Part shown: positions 56,701 through 64,000 of the stretch, one piece after another
Position numbering within the stretch: position 1 is the first letter of the stretch
Layout: each line of letters opens with the position of its first letter
NCBI RefSeq assembly: GCF_001305855.1
Contig: NZ_LIXZ01000015.1
Coordinates: 853-64,852 of the forward strand
Length of the DNA: 64,000 bases
Direction of reading: 5' to 3'
Origin: Rossellomorea vietnamensis
Lineage (GTDB): Bacteria > Bacillota > Bacilli > Bacillales > Bacillaceae_B
Made by a program: the position numbers and the translations under genes
The notes under the pieces: generated by a model
The model's database searches: none
What the model was told of the DNA's origin: nothing
The model's input: only the letters and a program-made list of their open reading frames with translations

Positions 56701-57243
56701 ATGACCCAAATAGATACCGACCTATTTCTCCATCCGGTCCGGATGCGGATCATACAACACCTTTCAAAGGGAACAGCGACGGTACATGAGCTGAAAGAAT
56801 GGATGGCAGATGTCCCGCAGGCCACCCTTTACCGTCACTTAAATCGTTTGACGAAAAACCAAATCATTCATATCGTCGATGAACGGAAAATCCGCGGTGC
56901 CGTCGAGAAAACGTATGCCATGCAGGAAGACAGTCCCTATATGACCGTTGAAGAATTGGAGCAGCTGTCAGGCGAAGAACATCTTAAACTGTTCATGACC
57001 TTCCTTTCTTCCGTGACGGGACAAGCCAGGACCTATCTTCTGAACGACCCGGATTTTGCCCGGGATTCATTTGGATATAACCAGCTGGACCTTTACCTGA
57101 CACCCGATGAAATAAAGGAGTTAACTCAAGGTATGAACGAGCTCCTGAGTAAATTCCAACCCAACAGACCGACGGATGAAAACGAAAAGATTTCCCTCAT
57201 CCAAATGCTCATACCAGACAATAAAGGACGTGACAACACATGA
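56701..57243 (+). CDS. ArsR-like helix-turn-helix regulator
   Basis: 180 residues. N-terminal winged helix: DLFLHPVRMRIIQHLSKGTA, VHELKEWMADVPQATLYRHL, NRLTKNQIIHIVDERKIRGA. The rest is helical with a possible effector region. The first lines resemble YdfF-like regulators that end in a separate sensing domain. It overlaps the phosphatidylserine decarboxylase gene by four bases (ATGA), so the two are translated together, which suggests control of membrane lipid composition. That link is inference. Confidence 0.8.
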   Translation: MTQIDTDLFLHPVRMRIIQHLSKGTATVHELKEWMADVPQATLYRHLNRLTKNQIIHIVDERKIRGAVEKTYAMQEDSPYMTVEELEQLSGEEHLKLFMTFLSSVTGQARTYLLNDPDFARDSFGYNQLDLYLTPDEIKELTQGMNELLSKFQPNRPTDENEKISLIQMLIPDNKGRDNT

Positions 57244-58016
57244 TCAGAACGAAATTTTACCGAAAAGTGTTCGAACTGAACGGCCATCCCATCATCGCAA
57301 AAGGATTACGATCATTCGCCCAATCAAAAGTGAGCAAACCGTTCATCGGCTCATTTGCCAAACTCTATAAACTGAACATGGAGGAAGCCACCCGCGGACT
57401 CCGTGACTACGGCACCCTTCATGACATTTTCACACGGGAACTAAAAGCCGATGCGCGACCTGTCTCAGATTCTCCCGATGCCTTCGTCAGCCCGTGCGAC
57501 GCATATTTATCCGTCGTCGACGACTTGACCCCGGAGAGTACGTTCATGGTCAAAGGACAGGACTATACGGTGGAAGAACTGCTAGGATCGAGAGAGAAAG
57601 CAGCACCCTACTCAGGCGGTAAGGTTCTCATCTTCTACTTAAGCCCGACCGATTATCACCGGGTCCACGTCCCGATCGATGCGACGGTCGAGGATGTCTA
57701 CACACTCGGTAGGCACGCAGATCCCGTCAACGAACTCGGACTCACGCACGGTCTCCGTCCCCTCACGCGAAATTACCGACTCGTCTCACGTTTCGATGTG
57801 GCAGGTTCCCCTCTAGCCCACGTCATGGTCGGTGCACTGAATGTGAATTCGATTGTGAGGACGAATATGAATGACGTCGTTCACCGTGGAGATCCTTATG
57901 GGTACTTCTCATTTGGATCGACGGTGGTGGTTTGTGTTCCGAAAGGCAAGTTCAGCTTCACGAGGGAAAAAGGACCGGTGAAGATGGGTGAAGAAATCGG
58001 GAAGTGGCATTCATAA
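57240..58016 (+). CDS. psd: Phosphatidylserine decarboxylase
   Basis: 258 residues, the size of Bacillus Psd. Recognisable stretches: TLHDIFTRELKADARPVSDS, VSPCDAYLSVVDD, LIFYLSPTDYHRVHVPIDA, VMVGALNVNSI and the self-cleavage site YFSFGSTVVVCVP, where cutting before the serine makes the pyruvoyl cofactor. It turns phosphatidylserine into phosphatidylethanolamine at the membrane. No pssA neighbour is present, so this may be a second copy or a separate locus. It is coupled to the HTH gene. Confidence 0.93.
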   Translation: MIRTKFYRKVFELNGHPIIAKGLRSFAQSKVSKPFIGSFAKLYKLNMEEATRGLRDYGTLHDIFTRELKADARPVSDSPDAFVSPCDAYLSVVDDLTPESTFMVKGQDYTVEELLGSREKAAPYSGGKVLIFYLSPTDYHRVHVPIDATVEDVYTLGRHADPVNELGLTHGLRPLTRNYRLVSRFDVAGSPLAHVMVGALNVNSIVRTNMNDVVHRGDPYGYFSFGSTVVVCVPKGKFSFTREKGPVKMGEEIGKWHS

Positions 58017-58029
58017 TGGAAAAGTCGCC

Positions 58030-58058
58030 TGCTCCCCATAAGGTGGGGAGCACTTTTA
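58030..58058 (+). terminator. psd terminator
   Basis: TGCTCCCC pairs with GGGGAGCA around ATAAGGT, followed by CTTTTAT. Confidence 0.8.
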
Positions 58059-58094
58059 TGTGGGGAGATCAGGTTAAGCATCAGAGGTGATCAA

Positions 58095-58279
58095 TAAACG
58101 GAGATATTCCGCTTAATTAATTCTGTGAAATTAAAAGGGCTGAAATAGGAGAAAAAATTCCACCTATTTAGTTAAAAAATACAAATATAAGGTTTTTTTC
58201 AAGTGGTAAGCGGAAATTCTCCGCTTATTCACCCCCAATACAGCTTCCATCCTAAATGTAAGCGGAAATTCTCCGCTTA
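58095..58279. repeat. Three copies of a TAAGCGGA palindrome
   Basis: TAAGCGGAAATTCTCCGCTTA occurs identically at 58207-58227 and 58259-58279; a variant TAAACGGAGATATTCCGCTTA lies at 58095-58115. The 58017-58365 gap otherwise holds two terminators and no gene. Confidence 0.85.
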
Positions 58280-58312
58280 TTTACTTTGACTGGCTCTTCT
58301 ACAACCGTCATT

Positions 58313-58349
58313 AAAAAACGCCTGTCCCTTGTGGGGAACAGGCGCTTTT
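58313..58349. terminator. Terminator of the DUF606-Crp operon
   Basis: ACGCCTGTTCCC-type stem: CGCCTGT pairs with ACAGGCG with inner CCC/GGG; A-run on the left and TTTT on the right make it usable in both directions. Confidence 0.75.
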
Positions 58350-58365
58350 CCTATGTGACCGGGCA

Positions 58366-58842
58366 TCACGCCCCGATACTCTCCCGTACTTCTTCCTCTT
58401 CTACTCCCGACCGCTTCTCCAACTTATAAACAAGCACTCCACCGATCAACAACCCAATCCCAAGCAGCTTCTCCCAGGACAATGAAGACGGTTCAAATCC
58501 GAACCAGCCTCCTGTGTTGACGATGAACGCGATTGTGATCTGCGAAATAAGCGCGATGGAGATTGCATACGCCGGACCGATCAGCGTGACTCCCCTCATC
58601 AGGAAGAACACGATGCCGACGCCGAACACTCCGCTAAAAAGAAACACGGGATTGACGCCGCTGAAGTCAAAAAGGCTCTTATCTTCCATTGTATAAAAGA
58701 CCGGCAGTGAACAGACGAGACCGAGGCCGAGAACAAGGCTCGTCGTGGCCCATGGACCGGTTTTTTCACTGACCCGGGCGTTGAATACATTTTGCAAACT
58801 GATCAGGATTCCAGCCACGATGGCTAATCCGATTCCGAACAT
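58366..58842 (-). CDS. DMT-family transporter, DUF606/YdcZ type (second copy)
   Basis: 158 residues with five hydrophobic helices. It starts IGLAIVAGILISLQNVFNAR and has GVTLIGPAYAISIALISQIT and LLIGGVLVYKLE, the half-size DUF606 branch of the drug/metabolite transporter superfamily, which pairs or dimerises. GGAGG precedes the ATG. It is the last gene of a three-gene operon and is related to the first (59566). Confidence 0.85.
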   Translation of the reverse strand: MFGIGLAIVAGILISLQNVFNARVSEKTGPWATTSLVLGLGLVCSLPVFYTMEDKSLFDFSGVNPVFLFSGVFGVGIVFFLMRGVTLIGPAYAISIALISQITIAFIVNTGGWFGFEPSSLSWEKLLGIGLLIGGVLVYKLEKRSGVEEEEVRESIGA

Positions 58843-58854
58843 GTGAGATCCTCC

Positions 58855-59553
58855 TTATTCATAAATGTTTCCTTTCGCAAGGATGCTGAGTTTTTCCAGA
58901 TCCTTGATGGTGATGGATCCGTTGACCCGGTCAATGAGGTCATCCGTCGCCATCTTCTTCAGTACACGGTTCAGATGGCGGTAGCTCGTGCCGATCCATT
59001 CGGCGAGTTCCATGAGGTTCGACGTATGCATTTCCTGATGGAACATGGTCCCTTCCCCCGCTTCCGAAATGGACAGCAAATAGCTCGCCAGGCGCACTTC
59101 AACAGGGTACAGCATGTGCATGCTCGTGATATGGGATTCGGTGTAGAACTTGTGAGCCACGGTATCAAACAGGAAGCGCATGATTGCCGGATTCTCCTTC
59201 TCGAGCCTTGAGAGATCCTCGAAACAGACCGACAAGAACACCCCGTCCGTGACGGCTTCCACCGAATTGAGCACTGCTGTGCCCTTCGAATATTCCACAT
59301 CCCCGATCAAGGCCAGGGGCCGCTTGAACCGGTTGATCAGGAGCTTCCCTTCCGGCGTATGGGTGAAGATCTTGATTTTCCCTTCCATTAGGAAATATAG
59401 TTCGCCCAGCTCTTCCCCCGTTGAAAAAAGGACATCCCCTTTTTCAAAGAAGTAGGTTTTGATATGTTTTCTGAAATCGGCCGGAAATAAATCATCCAGC
59501 TCGAATCTATTGATATAACGGTCTGGCTTTGCACCTTTTATTTCTTTCATCAT
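58855..59553 (-). CDS. Crp/Fnr-family regulator
   Basis: 232 residues. N-terminal cyclic-nucleotide-type barrel (EKGDVLFSTGEELGELYFLM, EGKIKIFTHTPEGKLLINRF) and C-terminal winged helix (NLMELAEWIGTSYRHLNRVL). No Fnr-type cysteine cluster, so not an iron-sulphur sensor; it is closest to the YeiL-like branch. It lies between two DUF606 transporter genes and probably controls them. Confidence 0.85.
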   Translation of the reverse strand: MMKEIKGAKPDRYINRFELDDLFPADFRKHIKTYFFEKGDVLFSTGEELGELYFLMEGKIKIFTHTPEGKLLINRFKRPLALIGDVEYSKGTAVLNSVEAVTDGVFLSVCFEDLSRLEKENPAIMRFLFDTVAHKFYTESHITSMHMLYPVEVRLASYLLSISEAGEGTMFHQEMHTSNLMELAEWIGTSYRHLNRVLKKMATDDLIDRVNGSITIKDLEKLSILAKGNIYE

Positions 59554-59565
59554 CCCACTCCTTTT

Positions 59566-59994
59566 CTACAGTTGAAACAGAATGACTCCTGCAAGCATCA
59601 TCGTTAGTAGTCCGACCACCTGCCGCGTTGTGACCGGGATTTTCTTTTCCCCGAACCATCCTTTCGATTCTATGAGGAAGGCTGTCCCGATCTGTGCCAC
59701 GAGCAGAATCGCAATTGCCGCTGCCGGTCCGATGCTGTGGATCGCCGTCAATTCCGAGAACACGACGATCACCCCGAACGTGCCTCCGATCAGGTACAGA
59801 AACGGGACCCCCCTGAAGGTTTTCCCTTTTCCATCCCTCGTTTTCATATAGATGGTCATCGAAATCGCAAACGCCACCAGGTGGACCATCGACGTTGTAT
59901 GCCACCCGCCGATCGCGTCACTCATCCGTGCATTGAAGATCCCCTGCATCGTAATGCAAAGACCCCCGAAGAGGGCAAAAATAGCACCTTTCAT
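59566..59994 (-). CDS. DMT-family transporter, DUF606/YdcZ type (first copy)
   Basis: 142 residues, five helices: GAIFALFGGLCITMQGIFNA, IGPAAAIAILLVAQIGTAFL and GLLTMMLAGVILFQL. Related to the 58366 gene along its length, so the operon encodes a two-part (heteromeric) small transporter around its regulator. ATAGGAGG lies before the ATG. Confidence 0.85.
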   Translation of the reverse strand: MKGAIFALFGGLCITMQGIFNARMSDAIGGWHTTSMVHLVAFAISMTIYMKTRDGKGKTFRGVPFLYLIGGTFGVIVVFSELTAIHSIGPAAAIAILLVAQIGTAFLIESKGWFGEKKIPVTTRQVVGLLTMMLAGVILFQL

Positions 59995-60177
59995 CGTTCA
60001 TCCTCCTATTCTTCGTTCTATTAAATAGGAGGTTGTGATTTTATGAAAGGACATATGTCCTAAGGTTGTGCTGATGGGGCTTGGGTATGCGTTTTCATGT
60101 GTCATTCCTGGCGTTGGGATCATTTATCAGGATTTTATCAACGAAACCATTTTATCGGAGAATCTATTCTGAAAAAG

Positions 60178-60224
60178 AAAAAAGAAGAGAAACAGAATCC
60201 AGACCTGTTTCTCTTCTCTTTTTC
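60178..60224. terminator. Terminator downstream of the DUF3231 gene
   Basis: AGAAGAGAAACAG pairs with CTGTTTCTCTTCT around AATCCAGAC; T-rich flanks exist on both strands. It ends leftward transcription from 60266. Nothing else was seen in 59995-60265. Confidence 0.75.
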
Positions 60225-60265
60225 GGGCGGAATGTAGAATCGTTTGTCATACACAAAAAGAAGCT

Positions 60266-60811
60266 TCACGGTGAACCCGGAGGATTATACAAAGGCGGAA
60301 TCCGGAGCCAGCCCCTCGATATCATCAAGTTCTTTAACGGTGCAGCGAATTTCATCAGGTTGATCTGAATGGAAAAGAACATCAGTCCCACATCGGTCCG
60401 GACGGTCTTTGACATCGCCTGAGCGCAAAAGGTGATGGACATTGCCACTTTGGCTGAGATGAGGTTGGCAATCTCGTCATCCGTCAGCTTAACCCCTTCA
60501 GGAACGGCGCTTTGCTCGGACAGGGGTTTTTTAGGATTGACCAAGGGCAGAGGCACCCCTTCCCTTAAAAGGAACTTCTCTATATTCTTCGTATCATGCA
60601 TGCTTCCTTGCAATGCGTTCTCAAGCACATGTTTCAAATCCTTGTCCGTCGTGGTGTTCAGTCCTACTTGATAAAGAGCGTGGGCTTCGTGAAATGCCGT
60701 GAATGCCGTCCAAAGATCCATCACTTCCCCGACATGGAGAGGCGGTTTCGGCGCTTCATCTACAAAATTCTTTATGATAGCGGAAATCGCTTCGAATGCA
60801 TTGGTCATCAT
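60266..60811 (-). CDS. DUF3231-family protein
   Basis: 181 residues, helical, with KPPLHVGEVMDLWTAFTAFH, a helix pair, REGVPLPLVNPKKPL and FFSIQINLMKFAAPLKNLM. Length and pattern fit DUF3231, ferritin-like helical proteins that often contain two such units (~330 residues); this has one. AGGAGG precedes the start. Cellular role unknown; it has been linked with spore-coat-like proteins. Confidence 0.75.
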   Translation of the reverse strand: MMTNAFEAISAIIKNFVDEAPKPPLHVGEVMDLWTAFTAFHEAHALYQVGLNTTTDKDLKHVLENALQGSMHDTKNIEKFLLREGVPLPLVNPKKPLSEQSAVPEGVKLTDDEIANLISAKVAMSITFCAQAMSKTVRTDVGLMFFSIQINLMKFAAPLKNLMISRGWLRIPPLYNPPGSP

Positions 60812-60879
60812 GTAACCTCCTGATGCTTGTTGCCATTATTATTTGCTATACATTCGGATTGGATACATGTTTAATTGGC

Positions 60880-60908
60880 AAAAAAAAACAGACCGAAGAC
60901 CGGCCTGC
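60880..60908 (-). terminator. Terminator of the MFS-TetR operon
   Basis: Minus-strand CAGGCCG pairs with CGGTCTG (one wobble) around GTCTT and is followed by nine T. Confidence 0.8.
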
Positions 60909-61006
60909 TTGAAGGATGGGGCGAATTTCGCTTACTAAGGGGTTTAGGTGTGCCTTCTCAACGGAAAAAGAAGCGCTTATCAGCGATCTTCACACGCATA
61001 TAGCAT

Positions 61007-61627
61007 CTACTCATCCACACCCAATCCCCACTTCACATATCCCATCAACCACTCCGTCTGCTCCTTCAACTGAATCGTCTCAGAGTCCAGAATCGCGTGA
61101 TCCATCGCCATCCCGTCGATATGGGAGATGATCCCCTTGGCAATGACTTCGGGTTCAAACCGGGGGGAGAACTCCCCTGCCTTGATTCCTTCTTCGATGA
61201 TGTTTACGGTCATTTGATAGGCCTGGGAGAAGCGTTTTCTTGCATGCTCCTGCTTGGTTTCATCGTGGCGTCCTGTGATGAAGTATTCTAACTTGGAAGG
61301 TGCCAAAGCATCCATATTATTGGTCGCCTCCTTGCTTTCCCCTAAAAAACTCATAAGTAGGACATCCCAATAGCTACCCTGCTGGTTCAGCATCGCCTGG
61401 ATGCTTCCTTCAATGACTTCAACCTGTTCCGATTCAATCAACGCTTCAAAGAGATCCTCTTTATTTTCAAAATACTGATACAATCCGCCCCGGCTCACAC
61501 CGGCCCTTTCCATAACGTGCTTCATGGTCGTGTTTTCATAGCCGTGCTCGATAAATACGTCCCGGGCGGCTTTCAATAAGTTAGAGCGGCGTTGCTCCTT
61601 GTGCTCCTGACTGACTTTCGGTGACAT
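61007..61627 (-). CDS. TetR-family repressor
   Basis: 206 residues with the TetR N-terminal domain: NLLKAARDVFIEHGYENTTM, KHVMERAGVSRGGLYQYFEN, KEDLFEALIE. The C-terminal helices form the ligand pocket. AGGAGG lies six bases before the ATG at 61627, within the end of the MFS gene (47-base overlap), so it is made after the pump on the same transcript. It likely represses the operon through the TGACA-type operators at 62871 and 62905. Confidence 0.88.
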   Translation of the reverse strand: MSPKVSQEHKEQRRSNLLKAARDVFIEHGYENTTMKHVMERAGVSRGGLYQYFENKEDLFEALIESEQVEVIEGSIQAMLNQQGSYWDVLLMSFLGESKEATNNMDALAPSKLEYFITGRHDETKQEHARKRFSQAYQMTVNIIEEGIKAGEFSPRFEPEVIAKGIISHIDGMAMDHAILDSETIQLKEQTEWLMGYVKWGLGVDE

Positions 61628-62846
61628 CTGGCTCCTCCTCTACTTTATTTCTTACTGCAATGGATACGATGAATAATAGGATCAATAATGAACCGGTGAT
61701 GATGAAGGACGGGATGATCCCGATCACGGTTGCAAGGGCGCCACCTGCGAGCGGTCCGATGATCGTGGCCGTTGTGGTGGTGCTGTTGACGACGCCGAAT
61801 ACCCTTCCCGTCATATGAACCGGCGTCTTTTCCTGGGTCGCTGCCTGGAACGGGATGAAGACGAAGCCGGCAGAGGCGCCTGCGATCAAGCCTAGAACGG
61901 GAACCCATAACATGGACAGACTCAGATCATAGTGTGTCAGGACCCCCATCAACCCAAATCCCATCCCGATGCCGAGTACTCCCATACACATATAGACGAA
62001 TGCGTTATAATCGGTCTTTTTCGAAAGATAAATGCCTGTGATCAGCATGCCGACACCCGCACTTGCCACCAAATAACCCAGGAGGTTCGGCGACACATCC
62101 GTCAACTGACGAAGCAGGATGATGAATTGAGAATCCGATAGTTGGAGAATCAGTAAGCTGACCCCCAGTAAAAACAAACCGTATAATAAGAAACGGCTTT
62201 TCTTAATGAATGAGAATCCGACTTTGATCTCCTCTTTAAAGGAAGGTCCGTCCCTCTTCTCGACTTCGACTTTCACTTCTTTCACGGCTTTTGGCAAAAG
62301 GAAGATGAAGATCGCCGACAGGAAGAAGGTGGCGGAGTCCAGATAGAAGACGTTGTACGTTCCGATCAGTGAAACGAGGATCCCGCTCACGAGGGGCCCG
62401 ATGACCTTCGTGCCTGAATCGATGGTGGATGAAAAGGACATGGCTCCCTTGATGTTCTCATCTGCCACAAGTTCTTTCAACTTTCCATTCTTCGCCGGAA
62501 TGAACACTGAGGAGAAAATCCCCGTCAGGAACAAACAGCCGTACACCATCCACACATTCGTCGCCAGGGTCAAAAGTAGAATCAGCACACCCCTCACCAC
62601 ATCGGAAAACACCATCAGCGTCTTCCGTTCCATCCGGTCGGCAATCGTTCCCGTAATCGGTCCGAATAAAGCCATCGGCAGAGCGAGACTCAAGATGATC
62701 AACGACATCTGCATCGGTGTTGCTTCCCATTTTAACCCAACCAGCGTAATGATCGCCACAATACTCAACCAATCCCCAAGCCCCGAAATCGCCTGCGCCG
62801 TCATCAACGTGATGAACGGTTTGTTTTTCCGTAAAGAAGATCCCAT
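61581..62846 (-). CDS. MFS efflux transporter
   Basis: 421 residues, twelve helices. It starts KPFITLMTAQAISGLGDWLS, then has the drug-exporter-like loop FGPITGTIADRMERKTLMVF (motif A) and GLIAGASAGFVFIPFQAATQ. It resembles macrolide-type exporters (MefA/YfiS-like) of the major facilitator superfamily. Co-transcribed with the TetR regulator, so a drug- or metabolite-inducible pump is likely. Confidence 0.88.
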   Translation of the reverse strand: MGSSLRKNKPFITLMTAQAISGLGDWLSIVAIITLVGLKWEATPMQMSLIILSLALPMALFGPITGTIADRMERKTLMVFSDVVRGVLILLLTLATNVWMVYGCLFLTGIFSSVFIPAKNGKLKELVADENIKGAMSFSSTIDSGTKVIGPLVSGILVSLIGTYNVFYLDSATFFLSAIFIFLLPKAVKEVKVEVEKRDGPSFKEEIKVGFSFIKKSRFLLYGLFLLGVSLLILQLSDSQFIILLRQLTDVSPNLLGYLVASAGVGMLITGIYLSKKTDYNAFVYMCMGVLGIGMGFGLMGVLTHYDLSLSMLWVPVLGLIAGASAGFVFIPFQAATQEKTPVHMTGRVFGVVNSTTTTATIIGPLAGGALATVIGIIPSFIITGSLLILLFIVSIAVRNKVEEEPDVTESQSGAQGATPL

Positions 62847-62870
62847 TTCCCATCGCCCCTTTTATAAAAA

Positions 62871-62926
62871 TGACATTAGTGTCGTTTTCTTACTTTCAGT
62901 ATATCGACACGAGTGTCATTTTGCAA
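62871..62926 (-). promoter_or_regulatory. Promoter and twin TetR operators of the MFS operon
   Basis: On the minus strand TTGCAA (-35, 62921-62926) and TATACT (-10, 62898-62903) have a 17-base spacer. The palindrome CGACACGAGTGTCA (plus strand, 62905-62918) fits inside that spacer, and a second, TGACATTAGTGTCG, lies at 62871-62884 just after the expected start of transcription. Two operators across the promoter suit tight repression. Confidence 0.85.
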
Positions 62927-62988
62927 CCGACTTTTTAAATTTTTTTAAAATTAGGTATACTTATCTTATAAGAAAGGGAGGGCTGCTT

Positions 62989-63453
62989 ATGTCTAAACCA
63001 GTAAAACTTGAAGTATTGATCGATGAAATGGAATCACAATTTGAGGGGTATTTCTATTATTCAAATCGGGATACGGGAGAAATCGTCATGGTTGGCGAGG
63101 AGATCTTCACCAAAGCGGAAGATGAAGATCCCATCGACGGGCTTGAAGACTGGGAACAGATCGAATATGCCCAGGCCACGGATATTCTGGAGCATCCCTC
63201 CCACTACCTTGAACTCCCAGACAAAGAGGAAATCAATGAATACCGTATGATGGAAAACTTCTGCTATTCCCTAAATGACGGCCCTACCAAAGAACGGCTG
63301 ATCTCAGCCATTCAAGGACGGAGAGCGTTTAGAAGATTCAAAGACCAGGTGGATCAGTTAGGTTTGAGAAAAGAATGGTTTGCGTTCAGGAAGAACTGTT
63401 ACAGGGAGGAAGCTTTGGATTGGTGTGAGTTACATGGGTTGGAGTATGAGTAA
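62989..63453 (+). CDS. UPF0158-family protein
   Basis: 154 residues: VKLEVLIDEMESQFEGYFYY, a central acidic part (DGLEDWEQIEYAQATDI) and the C-terminal GRRAFRRFKDQVDQLGLRKE with W-F-A-F-R. This is the UPF0158 pattern, function unknown. The frame is open far upstream inside the MFS gene, but AAAGGGAGG seven bases before the ATG at 62989 fixes the start. Confidence 0.8.
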   Translation: MSKPVKLEVLIDEMESQFEGYFYYSNRDTGEIVMVGEEIFTKAEDEDPIDGLEDWEQIEYAQATDILEHPSHYLELPDKEEINEYRMMENFCYSLNDGPTKERLISAIQGRRAFRRFKDQVDQLGLRKEWFAFRKNCYREEALDWCELHGLEYE

Positions 63454-63475
63454 TAGTGATAGTCCATGTTAGCTG

Positions 63476-63525
63476 AAAGGTCCGTCCCTCGGTTACTAAA
63501 ACATACTGAGGGACGGACCTTTTTA
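63476..63525 (+). terminator. AAAGGTCCGTCCCTC hairpin terminator
   Basis: AAAGGTCCGTCCCTC pairs perfectly with GAGGGACGGACCTTT, followed by TT and an A+T stretch. Same family as the hairpins at 8381 and 9403. Confidence 0.85.
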
Positions 63526-63666
63526 ATATTTTGTAGTGAATGTTGAGCTGATACCCACCCGCTTCCCCTTTTAGGTAAAACAACGCTGCACGAACAAGAA
63601 GTGAAATCAATGACACTCGTTTTTTCAACATACAATCCTCCCCCTCCTAAACCCCGATCTTATCCC

Positions 63667-63720
63667 TTGACAAAAATACGCATTTATATAATAATGAATA
63701 TCGAATTAGAATTATTACAA
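63667..63720 (+). promoter_or_regulatory. ahpC promoter with PerR-like box
   Basis: TTGACA (63667-63672), an A+T-rich -10 region (TATAATAAT, 63687-63695), and just downstream TTAGAATTATTACAA (63706-63720), which matches the PerR box at 12 of 14 positions. Confidence 0.8.
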
Positions 63721-63768
63721 TCTGTTAATGATTCTCAATCACAACCACTACTAGGAGGAATTTACACT

Positions 63769-64000
63769 ATGTCATTAATCGGTTCACAAGTCGTACCATT
63801 TAAAGCAGAAGCATTCAAAGACGGTGAGTTCATCACTGTTACAGACGAAAGCCTGAAAGGTCAATGGAGCATTTTCTGCTTCTACCCTGCGGACTTCACA
63901 TTTGTATGCCCGACAGAGCTAGAAGACCTTCAGAATAACTATGAAACTCTTAAAGAGCTTGGCGTAGAAGTGTACTCAGTTTCTACGGACACTCACTTTA
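63769..64000 (+). CDS. ahpC: Alkyl hydroperoxide reductase C (peroxiredoxin), 3' end cut
   Basis: The first 77 residues of a typical 2-Cys peroxiredoxin: [20 protein letters not shown], then [20 protein letters not shown], holding the peroxidatic cysteine, then [12 protein letters not shown]. The gene runs off the window; ahpF is expected next. It reduces hydrogen peroxide and organic peroxides. CTAGGAGG lies about eight bases before the ATG. The PerR-like box puts it under the same likely control as katG. Confidence 0.97.
   Translation, partial: MSLIGSQVVPFKAEAFKDGEFITVTDESLKGQWSIFCFYPADFTFVCPTELEDLQNNYETLKELGVEVYSVSTDTHF

Noticed and set aside
63386-63631. A minus-strand frame starting [18 protein letters not shown] with a good GGGAGG before it
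   Set aside because: It reads through the AAAGGTCCGTCCCTC terminator and into the antisense of the UPF0158 gene. The first 45 residues might be a small peptide or remnant, but that is not enough to call a gene.

Overview
The window looks like chromosome of a low-G+C, endospore-forming Bacillaceae (Bacillus/Rossellomorea-like). The evidence is a GerA-type germinant-receptor operon with a Gmad2-like lipoprotein beside it, a CotF-like coat protein, PaiA/PaiB closely like those of Bacillus subtilis, strong GGAGG ribosome sites with frequent GTG and TTG starts, and PerR-like boxes before katG and ahpC. No rRNA, tRNA or CRISPR array was recognised.

Region by region. (1) 1-9.4 kb is accessory DNA rich in nucleic-acid enzymes: an A+T-rich pair with a DGQHR (DndB-like) protein; a two-gene operon of a PD-(D/E)XK/Schlafen-type helicase plus a MazG-like pyrophosphohydrolase, facing a divergent XRE regulator; a coupled EVE-HNH/HNH nuclease pair; and a NERD protein. 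It reads as a defence island. (2) 9.4-27 kb is one leftward run of 16 genes starting with a sigma-54 activator (CBS-PAS-PAS-AAA+-HTH). A near-consensus -24/-12 promoter and an inverted-repeat candidate enhancer lie before it. It encodes TAXI-TRAP uptake, CoA transfer, a full beta-oxidation set, several oxidoreductases, a thioesterase and a second permease: a self-contained catabolic pathway for an unidentified carboxylate. (3) 27-47.5 kb is a patchwork of small, mostly single-gene units (nuclease, FAD oxidoreductase, fasciclin protein, dihydroxyacetone kinase, DinB proteins, MerR-controlled alcohol dehydrogenase, nucleotidyltransferases, MarR-paiA-paiB, YitT, APH kinase, RidA). They are separated by about a dozen copies of a palindromic GGGGACGGTTC repeat, often in inverted pairs. 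These repeats act as gene ends, a stop codon, probable terminators and breakpoints of truncated genes. (4) 47.7-64 kb holds a frameshifted PIN-domain toxin with a possible antitoxin, AlkD-like DNA repair, the ger operon, katG, an HTH-psd pair, a DUF606-Crp-DUF606 operon, a TetR/MFS efflux operon with operators placed on its promoter, a UPF0158 protein, and the start of ahpC cut by the window edge.

Regulation is unusually readable: sigma-54 with enhancer, a MerR 19-bp-spacer promoter, MarR and TetR palindromes inside promoters, and PerR-like boxes. The best candidates for something undescribed are the helicase-nuclease/MazG operon, the EVE-HNH/HNH pair, the sigma-54 catabolic operon, and the repeat family that fragments genes in the middle of the window. 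All functions are read from sequence by eye; no database search was possible.
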